A stretch of 64,000 nt of DNA from Amaurobius ferox (lineage: Eukaryota; Arthropoda; Arachnida; Araneae; Amaurobiidae): positions 151,300,678 through 151,364,677 of the forward strand of contig OX578136.1 in the NCBI GenBank assembly GCA_951213105.1. Reading direction: 5' to 3'. This document shows positions 44,368-56,560 of the stretch, in pieces (within the stretch, counting starts at the first letter, position 1; each line of letters begins with the position of its first letter). The position numbers and the translations under genes are program-made. The notes under the pieces are model-generated. The model made no database searches. It was given only the letters and a program-made list of their open reading frames with translations, and had not been told where the DNA came from.

Positions 44368-45506
44368 GGGTCATTTTCTTTAAACGGGTTTTTTCATCTT
44401 TCTTGTTACAATATATATTTTTTCTATTTTTCAAACTATTTTCTGTATTATATTTTAACATCGGTGGTTTAAACTAAAAAAAAAAAAAAAAAAAAAGCAG
44501 CGATCATTTTGGGGAAATTAAACAGAAAATGCAAATTTTCGTTTTCAAGACAAGTAAATACAGCATGACAGGGGAATGACACTTAATATAGGCAACTGCT
44601 TTGTTAGTATGTATATATATATCATTAGAAAAATAAATAAAATGTTTTACTTTAATTGCAATCGTATATTTAGAACTAACTTCTTATTTGTTTTATCTTA
44701 TAAAATGAAAATCTAGTTTAAATGTAATTCACCTGTTCTAATGTCATTCCCTTGTCTACCAAGAAGACAGGGGAATGACAAATCATGTGATTTTACTTTT
44801 TGAGTATATGAGTTTTATTTGCAGTTAAGTCTAACTTGATATTTAGTTTACTACACAAACTATGCACACATATATGTTAAAAGAATTATTTACTTTTTTT
44901 ATTCTGAGAATAATTAAAGACAAGTGAATGACAAGGAATAAAAATACTTACCCAAAATTGTTCAGTTTTATAATATTTCCCTGCACAGAATGATAGTTAG
45001 AACATAGTCGAACTCTTGAAATGATCAATATAGACTTTAGTAAAAAGGATTAATACTTTAATTATATTGTGTTGTCATCTGTGTACAGATTGATGTGCTA
45101 AAATTTAAAGACAGGTGAATGACAAAAAAGCTAGGGGACAGTTGCAAAAAATGAATTTAAAATATTGCTTTAATGCATAGTGGATTTTTTATTACTGTTT
45201 GTATTTTAAATTACATAATTTAATATAAAATATCAAATAAAAAGAAAACTAGAAAATGAAGGCTTTTAAATGAAGTTGTGATTTTATTATTTGGCTGATG
45301 GAGCACACAGGGGAATGACATTTATTAAAAAAACTAAATTTTTAAATATTAAAAATATAATTTTTTTTTTTAGCTAATGGGTAATAATGGGTAATATGAA
45401 CTACAGTATAGTAAAACTAATCAGTATCCAAAATCAGTTCCAAGTCATGCACACTTTTATTAAAACACCTGGGACATGTAAAACTCCCGTTTACAGAAAA
45501 TGACCC
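44368..45506. mobile_element. Short inverted-repeat element with internal motif array
   Basis: The ends GGGTCATTTTCTTTAAACGG and, read inversely from 45506, GGGTCATTTTCTGTAAACGG match at 20 of 21 positions. The 1139-bp interior is AT-rich and non-coding, with a poly-A run near 44474-44495. A 14-bp motif related to the terminal repeat recurs inside. The target duplication is short or decayed (TATAA versus ATATA), so the superfamily is not assigned. Confidence 0.7.
44568..45320. repeat. Array of six ACAGGGGAATGACA motifs
   Basis: Motif positions: 44568-44581, 44742-44755 (inverted), 44767-44780, 44920-44933, 45111-45124 and 45307-45320. Three plus-strand copies are exact; the others differ at one or two positions. 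A partial copy (ACAGGGGATGA) lies at about 45711, outside the element. The motif's complement TGTCATTCCCCTGT resembles the terminal repeat core. Confidence 0.8.
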
Positions 45507-46839
45507 ATATACAATGTGCAAATACTGTGTGAATTTCCAACTCAATTATCTTTATAAAAATAACATAAAATGTAAAATTTCTTTTTAAGTATTTTTACCA
45601 ACGTTAACAATGTTTCTCTTTAAATCATTTCTGAGTTAAAATCTTCTATTGAGAATACAATAAACAGTTTGAGGGGTAAATTTCCATTCACGCGACTTTA
45701 TATAAATAAACAGGGGATGAATAGTGAAATATTTGAAGAATTAACAACTAAATACCCACAAAATATTAGGGGTTCGAGGAACCCACAACAAAATTATTAG
45801 GGGTACAAAAAGTGTCTCGAATCCACGAAGTTGGTGACGCTGTTGAGAGCAATGAACAGACAAAAATAATTTTATCGGTACGATATAAACTAACGCTTTG
45901 TAATAGTATTAAAATGCAGTCTCCTCATTTCTCCAATTAATGAAAGTTTTTAACTCCACAGAGGTGACAATGCTGTGGGGTTATTTTTCGGGCAAATGTT
46001 TGTTGAGTAAACTGTATACAGTATTAACATTATATAATTTGGGAACTGGTGAATTATTAATTAATGTTTTCTTAAGTGCGGATAAATTAGCAATGTTCTC
46101 TAAAACTGAAGAACAAACTAAAACGACCACGATAGTCAACTGAAGGGTGACATTTAAAATGGAAAAGAAAAATTGATTAGTAGTTTGATTTTTTTTTTGT
46201 TCAAAACCTCACTGATACGATTTTTATATATATATATATATATAAACAAACGTATCACAGGCGTCGCAAAAACACAGTGGTAACAATAAAATAATTCATG
46301 CATTTTCACCGTCAACAATGAATTTGTGACGTCACCATGAAAGACGTCACCTGTCAATGATAGATGTTTATATTCTTCCATTGTTTGGAAATCGTTTTCA
46401 GATAGAATTTCAAGCTGCTTGCTTAATAATATCAAAATCTCGCGTATTTTATAATTAATCTTATTTGGAATTATGAAGGTCTGGAAAGTTATTAACCTTT
46501 TCAACCGGATGCAACAGGTAAGTAAATTGATTTATTCGCAAAAATAACAACGATTTTAAAAGTTATGTCGCACTATCAGCTGCCATTTCCCATTAGTTTC
46601 TTAAAGCAGTTGATAAAATATAGCTTTTAAAATCAGTGTAATTTTAAAAACAGTTTAAATTTCACTAGAATTATCTAGAATATTAAAAATTCTACTAGAA
46701 TATAAAAAATATGAATTTTATTTTTTAAATTTATTCATCGGAATAAACTGCTGAATGCATTTCGAATTTTTTTTTTTTATATATATAAATTTTTATTCTA
46801 ATGCAATTCAAACAGCTTTTCTGGAAGAAGATAACCTTT
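45507..46839. other. AT-rich stretch with a short TA tract
   Basis: (TA)n at about 46224-46245. A 116-codon minus-strand frame crosses that tract and shows no domain. No gene called. Confidence 0.5.
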
Positions 46840-47460
46840 CTTGGAAATTACCGCACCTTCATATCTTTTGAAAAGATAAGACGACAAGTTATATCCCAAT
46901 CATTCCTCATTCAATATTTTGTAATCTTGTTACACGCTGAATGAGGAACAATTGCGATCGATCTCATGTCCACATCACTCAATAAAACATTTCCTCTCGA
47001 ATCATCTTTTGTATTCTTTAACAGAGCAAAGCGAGAAGTACAAGAGAGTTAACAAGAGAGGGAAAAAATGAGCTCCATCGATAAGATTTGCTATCTTAAA
47101 CGCCTCCTAATCGCCATTTGCTGTTATTCAATGGTATCTATCTGGAGATGATCGCGAGCTTAATCGAGGGATCCCAGATCTGGCCGACCCCCCTGTTTTT
47201 GCTATAGATCGAGAGTGTCCAGATGTCGATAGAACGCGAGGATACGCGATACTCGAGATCTGATTTCTCGATTCCTATCATCCATCTTACTTGCGGTTCC
47301 GATAAATCACGGTGCTCACGTGACACGGCACCCCAGGTGAAGGTGCAGGACAACCCCCTAGGGGGGCTGCCGAGTCCACGCGACATCCACCATACACTAC
47401 TACTGCAAGTCTTCCCAACAGACAATGAGGGCGGTAATTGGACGAATGAAAAATGAATGT
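46840..47460. other. Apparently single-copy block, candidate regulatory DNA
   Basis: Does not match any repeat in the window and is more complex than its surroundings. It holds GATA-type sites (AGATAAG at 46874, TATCTT at about 47092, TATCTATCT at 47135) and an 11-12 bp inverted repeat (ATTCCTCATTCA at 46902, TGAATGAGGAAC at 46938). A 95-codon minus-strand frame at 47138-47425 has no recognised domain. Regulatory function is only a guess. Confidence 0.3.
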
Positions 47461-48554
47461 TTAGATTTTTTTAGAGAGAGAGGGGAGGGGGGTTAGGATT
47501 GTTGGTATTAAAGGTTCCATTATGGAGGGATCATGACTGCAAAAAGTATAGAGTTCCCATCAGTTGGTTGGCGAGAGTTTTGGCGATATGGCTAAGGTGA
47601 ACTGCATGTTATGTGCGCCCGTAGAAACTTTTCCTTGCAGAGGTATAGGCCGGATTTCAACAATTTTGGGCAAAACGTCGATTTTGCAGACAATATACTG
47701 GAATAGGAATGAAATTTTATATAAAATTTATAGCTTTTAAAATTTTCCACAGGTCTAAACGGAAAATGTGAATTTGTTATGCTTGGTTTTAATAACTATA
47801 CTTCTTATATATTGATGTAAAGTATTAGAATCGTGTTAATCTTCTATTCGTTAATCAACGAATGTAAAAATAAACTCTGTGGGAAATACTGCAAAGAAGA
47901 AAAAAAAATCTTTTCAGAGTTGTTTTTATGTATCAAGAAATTATGTAATGGATTCCGTTAAAAGTTCGCTAGAAAGAGCATTCTTCGGTGGTGTTAAAAT
48001 TGAAAAGCGATAGTATTTTCTGTCACCGAGGGCTGACTGATATTAAATCACTCAAAATTCTGCTTCTACTTTAAATAATCATCCATTCCAGATTTCAGAT
48101 ATTGATGCATAAAAGAACAACTATTTCCATATAATCAATATAAAATGTATCTAATTTATACATTGTTATTGAGCATTTGCCAACTTTAAAAATATATTTT
48201 TTTTTTTACTTTTAAAATACATCTCATGCAAAGATGTTATTGTAATAATTTTGAGCATTTTCTGTCCATTAAGTTTTATACACGAATGTGTATCTAGTTG
48301 ATATATAAGCACATTAGATGAAAAATGCTTCAATAATTTTCTATAGGTAATATACCACCACTACATTAAAACTACATTTCTGTCAAAGCTAACTTGAAGG
48401 AAAGAGGTTTCGTAAAAACTATGAACTACCGATGAGTTAGTTATTAGTCCTATTATAAACGGTACATTAATAATTAAAACTTAAAACTTTATTAAATCAA
48501 TGATTTGAGCTTAAATCAGCCAATCCCTGTTATTCAAATTCAAAATTATTGTGG
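47461..48554. other. AT-rich stretch, no gene seen
   Basis: Nothing recognised. Confidence 0.5.
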
Positions 48555-49523
48555 TTTTTAACACTTTATAACATAGTTGAAAGTGTTTAGGACTTTGTTC
48601 ATTCTGTCTGTCTGTCTGTCCGTTAGCACGAAAACTGCCGTAAAAATGGCTTTATCAAAATGAAATTTTAGTATATTTTTCAGACGGTTTGTGGAACCTT
48701 TGGGAATATAAATGAATAATATCACCCAATTAGTTTTTTATTGAACCCGGGTTGAAAAAATGAAATACATTGAACCCTACGGGACCTAATGTTTCAAACA
48801 TTTTTTAAGAGAATTTAAAATTCACAAATTGCTTCGAAAATTTTAGAAAATATTCAAATTATTCCATAAAATATATAAAAAAAATTTCAGTAAAATATGT
48901 TAGGTAGTTTTTTAAATAAAAATTATTTAATATAGGGAGAAAAACAAATGCAATTAAATTCTGACTCTCGTTATATTCTCCAGAAAGAAAAAAGAGATAT
49001 ATTATATAATAATATCTTTCCAAGCGTTCAATGATTTTATATATGAGAAAAGTTTCACATTTTAAAATAAATATAGTAGATAACAATTTTTCAAATTTTT
49101 AAATAAAATAAATTATTATAGTGTTGTGATGAATGAAACGATTCGAAAAATGTTTATGGATGAAATGCTGCTTTTATATAGAGCCTATTTATATTTCGAT
49201 GACGTCATTTGAATAAAGTTCATTTGTTTTCGAAGAAGATTTCAAATATAATAAATTATTGTAGTGTTATGATAATTTTAAAAATATTACCGTGGAATGT
49301 ATCGCATTTTAGAGATGTTTAAACCAGGCAATTTATATTTCAATGCCGTCATTTGAATGAAGTTCATTTTTTTCAATGAAGTTTTCAAATATAATAAAAT
49401 AATGTAGTATTGTGATAATTTTAAAAATATCACCGAGGAATGTATCGCATTTCGTATAAAATTGCATTGAAGTTGGAAAGTGTTTCATAATCAATGCTTT
49501 ATGCATGATTGATCTCTTTTGTT
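48555..49523 (+). mobile_element. Family H2 element, shorter subtype
   Basis: Same 5' hairpin and CTGT tract, and the same 3' end (GATTGATCTCTTTTGTT). The middle lacks the TCACGTGA portion and instead has GATATATTATATAATAATAT-type sequence shared with 43185-43600. Length 969 bp versus about 1300 for full copies. Confidence 0.62.
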
Positions 49524-50479
49524 CATATTTCACTAAATAAAGGCATTCTAAATTGTTATTTCAAAGAGATTTTGTCACTATGGAAACCATTTAGTCAATG
49601 TACGCATAATAGGGGTATAAAGACGAAAAGTAAATAGCCGGTCACAGCTTCGACAACTTATTTATGTTGCAAGTATACATGAAGTAATGCATCAAAATTA
49701 CGTGACAATTTTGGAATTTGTTAGAATTCTGTAAAGTACAATCTGATGCATTACAAGTAAAAAAAATATGTAATAATATTTTGATTCACTTTGATTATAA
49801 TGTTTAAGAAAATCCATTGGAGGTTATCGCTCTAAATATTTTATTATTATTTTAATTTTTTTGAGCAGAAATTCTTAATCTGTGTGATACATCTCCAGAT
49901 TCTATGGGCAGATTCTGGAGGATGTGTGATTTCCTTTCAACTATACATTGTTTTATCGGTATTTTACTCACAAAATGTACGTATACAAAATTCTAGAATA
50001 TTCAGGGATGGAAATCGAATATATCACACACAGATGCAGGGTTAAAAAAATTTGTTGAACAACATATTTAAAATAGTTCTACAAGATGCCACTACATGTC
50101 GCTGGAAGCTGCAAACAGCTGTAAACGTTATTATCATTAAACCCCGATTATACTTGTTCGATTAATTGAGTAATCTTTATGAATTTTGATGATCTGAAAT
50201 GACTGAATACTTGATTTTGGCGATGTAATTTTTCAAAGTGTTCCTTCTATTTTCTTTTTTTCTGTGCTTATTGAACTACAAGATATCTTATTTTTAGATA
50301 CAGGTTTTATTTCCATAAAACTGTTTCATTTCTCTTGTGTTTGTGTTCATTTCAGTGATTTTTTTTATTATTGTTATTTGGTGTGGACCGTAAGACTTTT
50401 CCTAAGGGATGTAAGGCAGTACAAAATGTAAGAACAAGAACCACTGTTTAAGAGACAGAAATGTTTTTTTTTTTATTTT
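49524..50479. other. AT-rich stretch with a small hairpin
   Basis: CATCTCCAGATTC and GATTCTGGAGGATG near 49889-49924 form an imperfect hairpin. No gene seen. Confidence 0.45.
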
Positions 50480-50720
50480 GCCAATATAAGGGATAGATGC
50501 TTATTTCTTGCAACCCTCGCGTTAATCGTTCCAATGTATCAAATAGGCGGTAGATTGGCGCGTCGAAAGGACAATGGCGACATTTGATGCGAGTCGATTA
50601 CGGTTCTGATTAACCTCAAGCACCCCTCCCACCTCAAACCTCATTAATCACTCATTTTTGACACTACAACCCCCCTTTTACCGTCCCCTATCCTTTATTG
50701 GTGTCGTGCTTTATTGAGAT
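50480..50720. other. GC-richer single-copy block
   Basis: Includes GCGCGTCGAAAGGACAATGG and several CACCCCTCCC/CCCCCC tracts. It matches no repeat and has no frame. Possibly regulatory, unproven. Confidence 0.3.
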
Positions 50721-51026
50721 GTCGATCTGTTACGTGAATGTGATAACTTGCTGTGTTGTATTTTGATCACATTTCCATGATCACAACATGAAGTAGGTTG
50801 ATTATAGTATGTGGATTGCAGAATTTTGTAGAAGTGAATTAAAGAATCGCACTGCTGTGACTACATTTTGTGTGTAACACACATTTTAATAGTTACTGTA
50901 TCAGTGCTGTCGAAGGAATTTTTTGGGACCCTATGCAGAAAAGGACCCTATGCTGTCGATGCGGGTCCGTGTTTGTGCCACTGCCTGGAGATTCAATTGA
51001 CTTATACTTTCTCAAAATAAAAAAAT
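50721..51026. other. Non-coding stretch, no gene seen
   Basis: Nothing recognised. Confidence 0.5.
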
Positions 51027-51811
51027 TCTGATGTGACCAGCACGTGACTTTCCCTGCAGATTCATATTCGCGTTCTCTTTATTTCTGCAATAACTCATTA
51101 AATTGAGTTTAATTGCGCAAAATAACAGCTATAATTACTTTAAATTACACTGGATTTGCACTGGACATATTTCAAATGTGGATTACCAAAAATGCAGTAA
51201 TGGGGTAAAAAATGAAGTAATGGTAAAGTAATGGGGTTGGTCTTATTCTTTTCTTCGTCAAAAATTACGTATGAAATAAGTATTTAATGGGTATATTTGA
51301 ACATACGTAGTTTTTTATTTTTAGATTTCACGATTTTTGCGGGTCATTTCGCAAAAAAAAAAAAAAAAAAAAAAACAGGTTCTTTTTTTCCCGAATCGTA
51401 CCAAAATCTAATCAGCACATGGTTAACCTACAAGGGATTTATCTACCAAATTTTGTGAAACTTGGAACCATTAGTTTGTCAGCTAGAGTGGATACAGACA
51501 AATTTTGCGGGACATTTCGCCAAAAAAGTCAAGTTATTTTATCCCGAATCGTGCCAAAATCTAATCAGCACCAGCGTCACTCTCAAGAGACTGACCAAAT
51601 TTTATGAAATTCGGTCAATTAGTTTTTCAGTTAGAGTGAATACGAAATCTGCACAGACAGACACACACACACACACACACAGGTCACGCTAAAAACAGTT
51701 TTTCGTGTTCTAAAGGTCCCAAAACGTGTAGATCCGTCGAAAACTCGAGTTGCGATTTTCGACACGATTTCAATACTTTCCCTATACATTACCATGTATT
51801 GCAAAGAAAGT
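51027..51811 (+). mobile_element. Full-length family B Helentron-like element
   Basis: Starts TCTGATGTGACCAGCACGTG, then ACTTTCCCTGCAGATTC. About two internal units (around 51333 and 51502), a CA microsatellite at about 51659-51680, and a terminal hairpin (ACTTTCCCTATACATTACC, ATGTATTGCAAAGAAAGT). A poly-A run of about 24 interrupts the first unit (51353-51376). Confidence 0.65.
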
Positions 51812-51815
51812 AAAA

Positions 51816-51845
51816 ATATGATGTGGGAAGCAAGTGACTTTTTTG
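51816..51845 (+). mobile_element. Start of a second family A/B element in tandem
   Basis: ATATGATGTGGGAAGCAAGT followed by GACTTTTTT reproduces the family's 5' end just 4 bp after the 3' end of the previous copy. The rest of this second element is not recognised, so it is truncated or highly diverged. Confidence 0.5.
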
Positions 51846-52009
51846 ACACACTGAGATGAGTTCTTTTGATAGTTTTTAAAAAATATTAAATTTTCACTTT
51901 TATTTATGTCCATGTAAAAGAATTTGTACCGCAAAATTAAAATTTGGAGCTTTGTCAGCTGAATCAAATTACGTGTTAATATATGCCTGCGAAATCAAAA
52001 TAACATAGG
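51846..52009. other. Short unassigned spacer
   Basis: Nothing recognised. Confidence 0.4.
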
Positions 52010-52016
52010 TATTAAG

Positions 52017-52373
52017 GGCCGGGGTAGCCAAGTGGTTAAGCCAGAGATCGCATTTGGATGACTCGAGTTAGATTCCCGGTTCTGGCCCAAAACTATTCCC
52101 GTGTCTACGCCGAGTACGGGTCCGTTAAATATGCATGTCCGAAAGTCATTCCGAGAGGTGATGGATAGGAGAATAAGGGTGCCGTCTCTGTAAATATCAC
52201 CCTTACTGGGTTCCGGTCTAAATTTGGTGGTATTAGGCAAAGTTAAACTTTTACCATGATCTTTTTTCTGTTTTTTGACAGAAGTTGCAATCTCTCCCCT
52301 TGCGCAATGGACTTCTGTTTCATGGTCTTGGTCTGGCCTTCTTCAGATGAGTGGGATAAGTCACAACAACAAC
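52017..52373 (+). mobile_element. tRNA-type SINE with alternative tail
   Basis: Head GGGCCGGGGTAGCCAAGTGG, B box GAGTTAGATTCCCGG, and body as in the 9691 SINE up to about 52230. It then switches to a different 3' part ending GGGATAAGTCACAACAACAA. AGGTATTAA lies before it and AGGTATTTAA after, a likely target duplication. This tail is the one nested at 9801-9930. Confidence 0.85.
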
Positions 52374-52449
52374 AGGTATTTAATCAATAAAATGAAATAA
52401 GTAAAATTTGGCGAATTTGTTGGCGTTATAAATGTAACACAAAATTGGC

Positions 52450-53752
52450 TTTTTAACACTTTACAACAAAGTTGAAAAGTGTTTATGACTTTATTCATTC
52501 TGTCTGTCTGTCTGTCCGTTAGCACGATAACTGCCGTAAAAATGACTTAATCAAAATGAAATTTTAGTATGTTGCTCAGACGGTCTATAGGACCTATGGG
52601 AATATAAATGAATAATATCACCCAATTAGTTTTGGATTGAACCCGGGTTGAAAAAATGGAATACATTGAGCCCTATGGGACCTAATTTTTCAAGCATTCT
52701 TTAAGCGGATTTAAAATTCACAAATTGCTTCGAAAATTTTAGGCAATATTCAAATTGTTCCATAAAATATATAAAAAAAAATTCAGCGAAATATATTCAG
52801 TTGTTTTTTAAATAAAAATTAAAATAATAATAACACCTCTTATATGAAGCGATCACGTATCCATAATATGAAACGATCACATGACCCACTTCAAAATGAT
52901 ATATGGCATCCATCTTGTGTCAAAATCGTGATTTTTAAAGTTCTTTTTAATTCATATTGAGTGTTGTATCCGTCCTAAAACTACTTTATTTTTGCCTAAA
53001 TTCTGTGCATCTACATACTGAAACAACGCAATGACAGTATATTTCAGTTTAAATGATTTTCCAAATTTGATTATTTCTACAACGAAGCCTATTTTTCACC
53101 TATGTAAAATGTAAACAGCAAAATATGTAGAATGAGTTGTATTAGAATCGCTGTAATTCTTTAACACAAAATCATTTAGTCCATGGAGTCTGCTTAGCTG
53201 ATATGAATGAAATATTCATTGATTTTAGAAAGAGAAGGACGATATTTTTCGATGAAGTTTTACGCATAGAGTATACTTACTTGCAGCTCAATGTTCTTAA
53301 TTTTTAAATAAAATAAATTATTATAGTATTGTGATGAATGACATGAATGGGGGAATTATTTATGGATGAAATGTTGCTTTTATAGAGAGAGCCAGGCGTG
53401 TTATTTTTTTAAGACGTCATTTGAATGGATTTCAGTTGTTTTCGATGAAGTTTTCAAATATAATAAATTATCGTAGTATTATGATAATTCTAAAATTATT
53501 ACCGAGGAATGTATCACATTTTAGAGATGTTTAAACCAGGCAATTTATACTTTAATGCCGTCATTTGAATGAAGTAAATTTTTTTCGATGAAGGTTTAAG
53601 GTTTCAAATATAATAAATTAATGTAGTATTGTGATAAGTTTTAAAATATTACCGAGGAATGTATTGCATTTTAGACATGTTTAAATAAAATTGCATTGAA
53701 GTTGGAAAGTGTTTCATAATCAATGCTTTAAGCATGATTGATCTTTCTTGTT
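52450..53752 (+). mobile_element. Full-length family H2 element
   Basis: Hairpin 5' end TTTTTAACACTTTACAACAA, CTGT tract at about 52499-52515, conserved body including TCACGTATCC and TCACATGACC boxes, internal units of about 145 bp, and 3' end GATTGATCTTTCTTGTT. It is the cleanest full-length copy and a good reference for the family. Confidence 0.68.
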
Positions 53753-53977
53753 TTAATTTTCGAGACTGAAACGCGTTAAATCGATGAGAATTCTATTAAT
53801 GAACTTGTCGCATAAAAAATATTGCACAAAAAAAAGCAATTATTTTTAACTGTATTTTTTTAATTTTGTGCAACTTTTTTGATAAATTTATCAAAAAAAA
53901 AAGTAATATCTTGAGAATGGTTCATATACTAGCGTTCTAAAATGAGTATTATGTATTTTCTTACCATAAATTACATA
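53753..53977. other. AT-rich spacer
   Basis: Contains family A-like phrases (GAGAATGGTTCATATACTAG) but no element end. Confidence 0.4.
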
Positions 53978-54140
53978 CAGGGTATTTAGAGAAGTTCTCA
54001 GACACCCCAATAACTTTGTAAGAAAAGGCCTATGAGTGTGCCCGTTAAGTCTTATCTATAGTAAAATGATCATGCTCGATAAGTGATTGCAGTGCTGATA
54101 TTGGAGAATTGAAAAGGTTAAGAACACGAACTCGACAACA
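53978..54140 (+). repeat. Dispersed repeat, pair with 59758-59905
   Basis: Begins ACAGGGT, with TAACTTTGTAAGAAAAGGCC, CTTATCTATAGTAAAATGAT and GAACACGAACTCGACAACAA, all with counterparts in order at 59758-59905. An ACAGGGT start after a TA-rich site suggests one end of a mariner-superfamily element. Confidence 0.65.
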
Positions 54141-54429
54141 AAGACGAAAAAATACATAAGTGAAGTATTTGTCTGTCACGCTTGACTCCAAATGGGATGA
54201 TCTCGGGCAATATTTTCGTGAGATTTCGTCTACGACAATTTAGAAAATATTATCGATACTTATATATCTCTGAAAATTAAATTAATTTTTCTTTTATAAT
54301 ACTTGTAGCTTGCTTTATTTGACTGATTATGCATCCTGTATTGATTAGACAATTATTCATTAGGATTACATGTATTAATTGAATCATTTAATTTTAATCT
54401 GTGTAATATAATTTTATTTTTGTATTATA

Positions 54430-54563
54430 TATCTTATGTGTTATATGCATATATCTTATATGTTATATCTTATATATTCTGTATGCATATCTTATGTATA
54501 TATCTTATGTGTTATATCTTATATATCTCTTGTATGCATCTTATGTATATATCTATGTGTTAC
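54430..54563. repeat. Degenerate TATATCTTATGTGT satellite
   Basis: Imperfect tandem array of ATATCTTATGTGTTATATGC-like units. Confidence 0.8.
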
Positions 54564-54759
54564 CACTAGGAAGAATTACTCCACTTCAGAGTTTTTTTAC
54601 ATTGAATTAGTCAAGTTTTGTGTGTGTTATGTATATAGGTCGCTCTGAGAACAAATAGTGTTTGGGTTCTTTGAATTTAGTGATGTTTATGAATATAATT
54701 ACACATACCATTAGAAATTAATTTGTATAGACATATGCCATTGTTTAACATATATTATT

Positions 54760-55645
54760 ACTTTCCTTATATACATAATGTATAAGGAAAGTATTGTGAC
54801 AGGGTCGAAAATTCGAATTCGAATTCGAGTTTTCGACGGGAGAGCACGTTTCAAGCATCCCTGATCACGAATCAAACATTTTTGAGGTGATGTATGTGTG
54901 TGTGTGTGTCAGTGAGTCTGTGGAGACGATAACTAACGAACGAATGGACTGATTCGAACGAAATTTGGTACAAAAATTACAATCCGTAAACACTGGAAGC
55001 CTATTGTTTTATATGTAATCGAATGTTCAGAACCCCCCTAAATTTTCGAGTGAAATATTGAAAAAATCGTCAAGAAATCAAAACTTCTAATAAAGTTACG
55101 CAAGTAGTTTTCATTAGAAAACGATTGACATAAATTTTAGAACGTTAACATGAACCGTTCTCGAGATATTGTACATTTTTCAAAAAAATTTATCAAAATA
55201 TCATATAAAATAAAAAAAAATATCATTCAGAAACATGTTCACGTTTCATATGTAATACCCTGCGATTAATTTGGTGGCATTGTGGATCTAGCTCGTTCCA
55301 TTCATGAAAAAAGATACTTTGAGTTATACTTTTGTATTTAAACACCAATAGCCATTTATCTTCTGTAAGAATAACTTATTTCTCCATCCATAACGCTTGG
55401 CGAGATTTTGGCGACGAATTTGGTGGAATGTCGCCAACTTGTTTAAATGTTGCTAAATTAACGAAAAATTTGCCAAGTGGATAAAAATGAGGCTAAATCA
55501 ATGAAAATGACGACTAATTGACGAACATTCAATATCTTGGAAAGAATATAAATATATACTATAAAAGTAATCTATTTTTTGTTTACTGTAAAAGTAGTAA
55601 ATTCATTGCATTATATAAGGAAAGTCATGTGTTGCCCACATCAGA
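54760..55645 (-). mobile_element. Full-length family A Helentron-like element
   Basis: Minus strand. 5' end at 55645 (TCTGATGTGGGCAACACATG, then ACTTTCCTTATATAATGCA); hairpin 3' end at 54760. GT microsatellite at about 54894-54909. Collinear with 5843-6738. Just before the hairpin, GAATTC is repeated three times in a short palindrome. Confidence 0.7.
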
Positions 55646-56069
55646 TTTTTTTAGTTGGATCCGAACATATAAGTAGAAGTATGCTTAGTATATTTTTGTA
55701 CATTGTAATGTGGGTGGATTCAGGCAAATTCCGCAGCGAGGCACAGTCAGGTCGTAAATCCAATAAGACGGTCCTTCGCTCACTGTGATTGATTGAGTGT
55801 AGCTTTGTCGAAATTATTTAATTCATAATAGATTCAAAATATAGGGATTGTCACTGTTCTTGGGGCAGCTACATTTAATTAGGGAAATATGGGCAGTCTA
55901 TGGAGTCGTAATTGTTTTTCGTTAGATTATTGACCACCGAAATTTCTATTGAACGGTCATATTATCATACATTATTATGGAGCAGAGAACTTTAAGATGG
56001 TGCATTCTACAGCCCACCTTCCTTGGGTGCGCCACTGATCCAAAAATGTATCCTGCAAAGAAATCAATT
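55646..56069. other. Non-coding stretch, no gene seen
   Basis: Nothing recognised. Confidence 0.5.
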
Positions 56070-56560
56070 TCTTATTCCGCAAAGAAATCAATTTCAAACT
56101 TCAGACCAAACAGGTCTAACCGAATTGAACCGCGCTTGCCTCTTGAGTGAACAACGGAACAAAAATGGACAGTCGGTGGCTTTGACTCCAACAGGGTAGC
56201 GAATAATCGGAGGATTATCGACGCTTTCATGAGAGCAGAGCGTAATCTCTGCTCAAAGGGTGCCGGGGCGAGGATTAAGGGATCTATCTGCAGATGCTTC
56301 TTGGTTCTGCTTGAAAGAGAAAAAGGGTGTTTTCCGTTCGATTTCGATGCTCGGCTGGACGGGCACAGTGGTTTCATCCTATGTTATTTCCGAATTCTGC
56401 TTTTCTCGTTGTGGAGTAATCTGGCTTGTAGACATCCTCTCAAAGAGTGTTGTTGCTTGTTCAATTCCTGCGTACTTGAAAGTTGCTTTGCCCTTTGACC
56501 GGAACAGCCTCTGCGTATATATAAATTTTTGTATCGCCGGCAGGTCAACACGGGGATCTT
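56070..56560. other. GC-richer block, apparently single-copy
   Basis: Overlapping frames of 79-101 codons on both strands have no recognised domain. GGATTA-type sites (about 56211 and 56273) and AGCAGAGCGTAATCTCTGCT (an inverted repeat, about 56234-56253) are seen. Possible regulatory DNA or an unrecognised relic. Confidence 0.3.
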
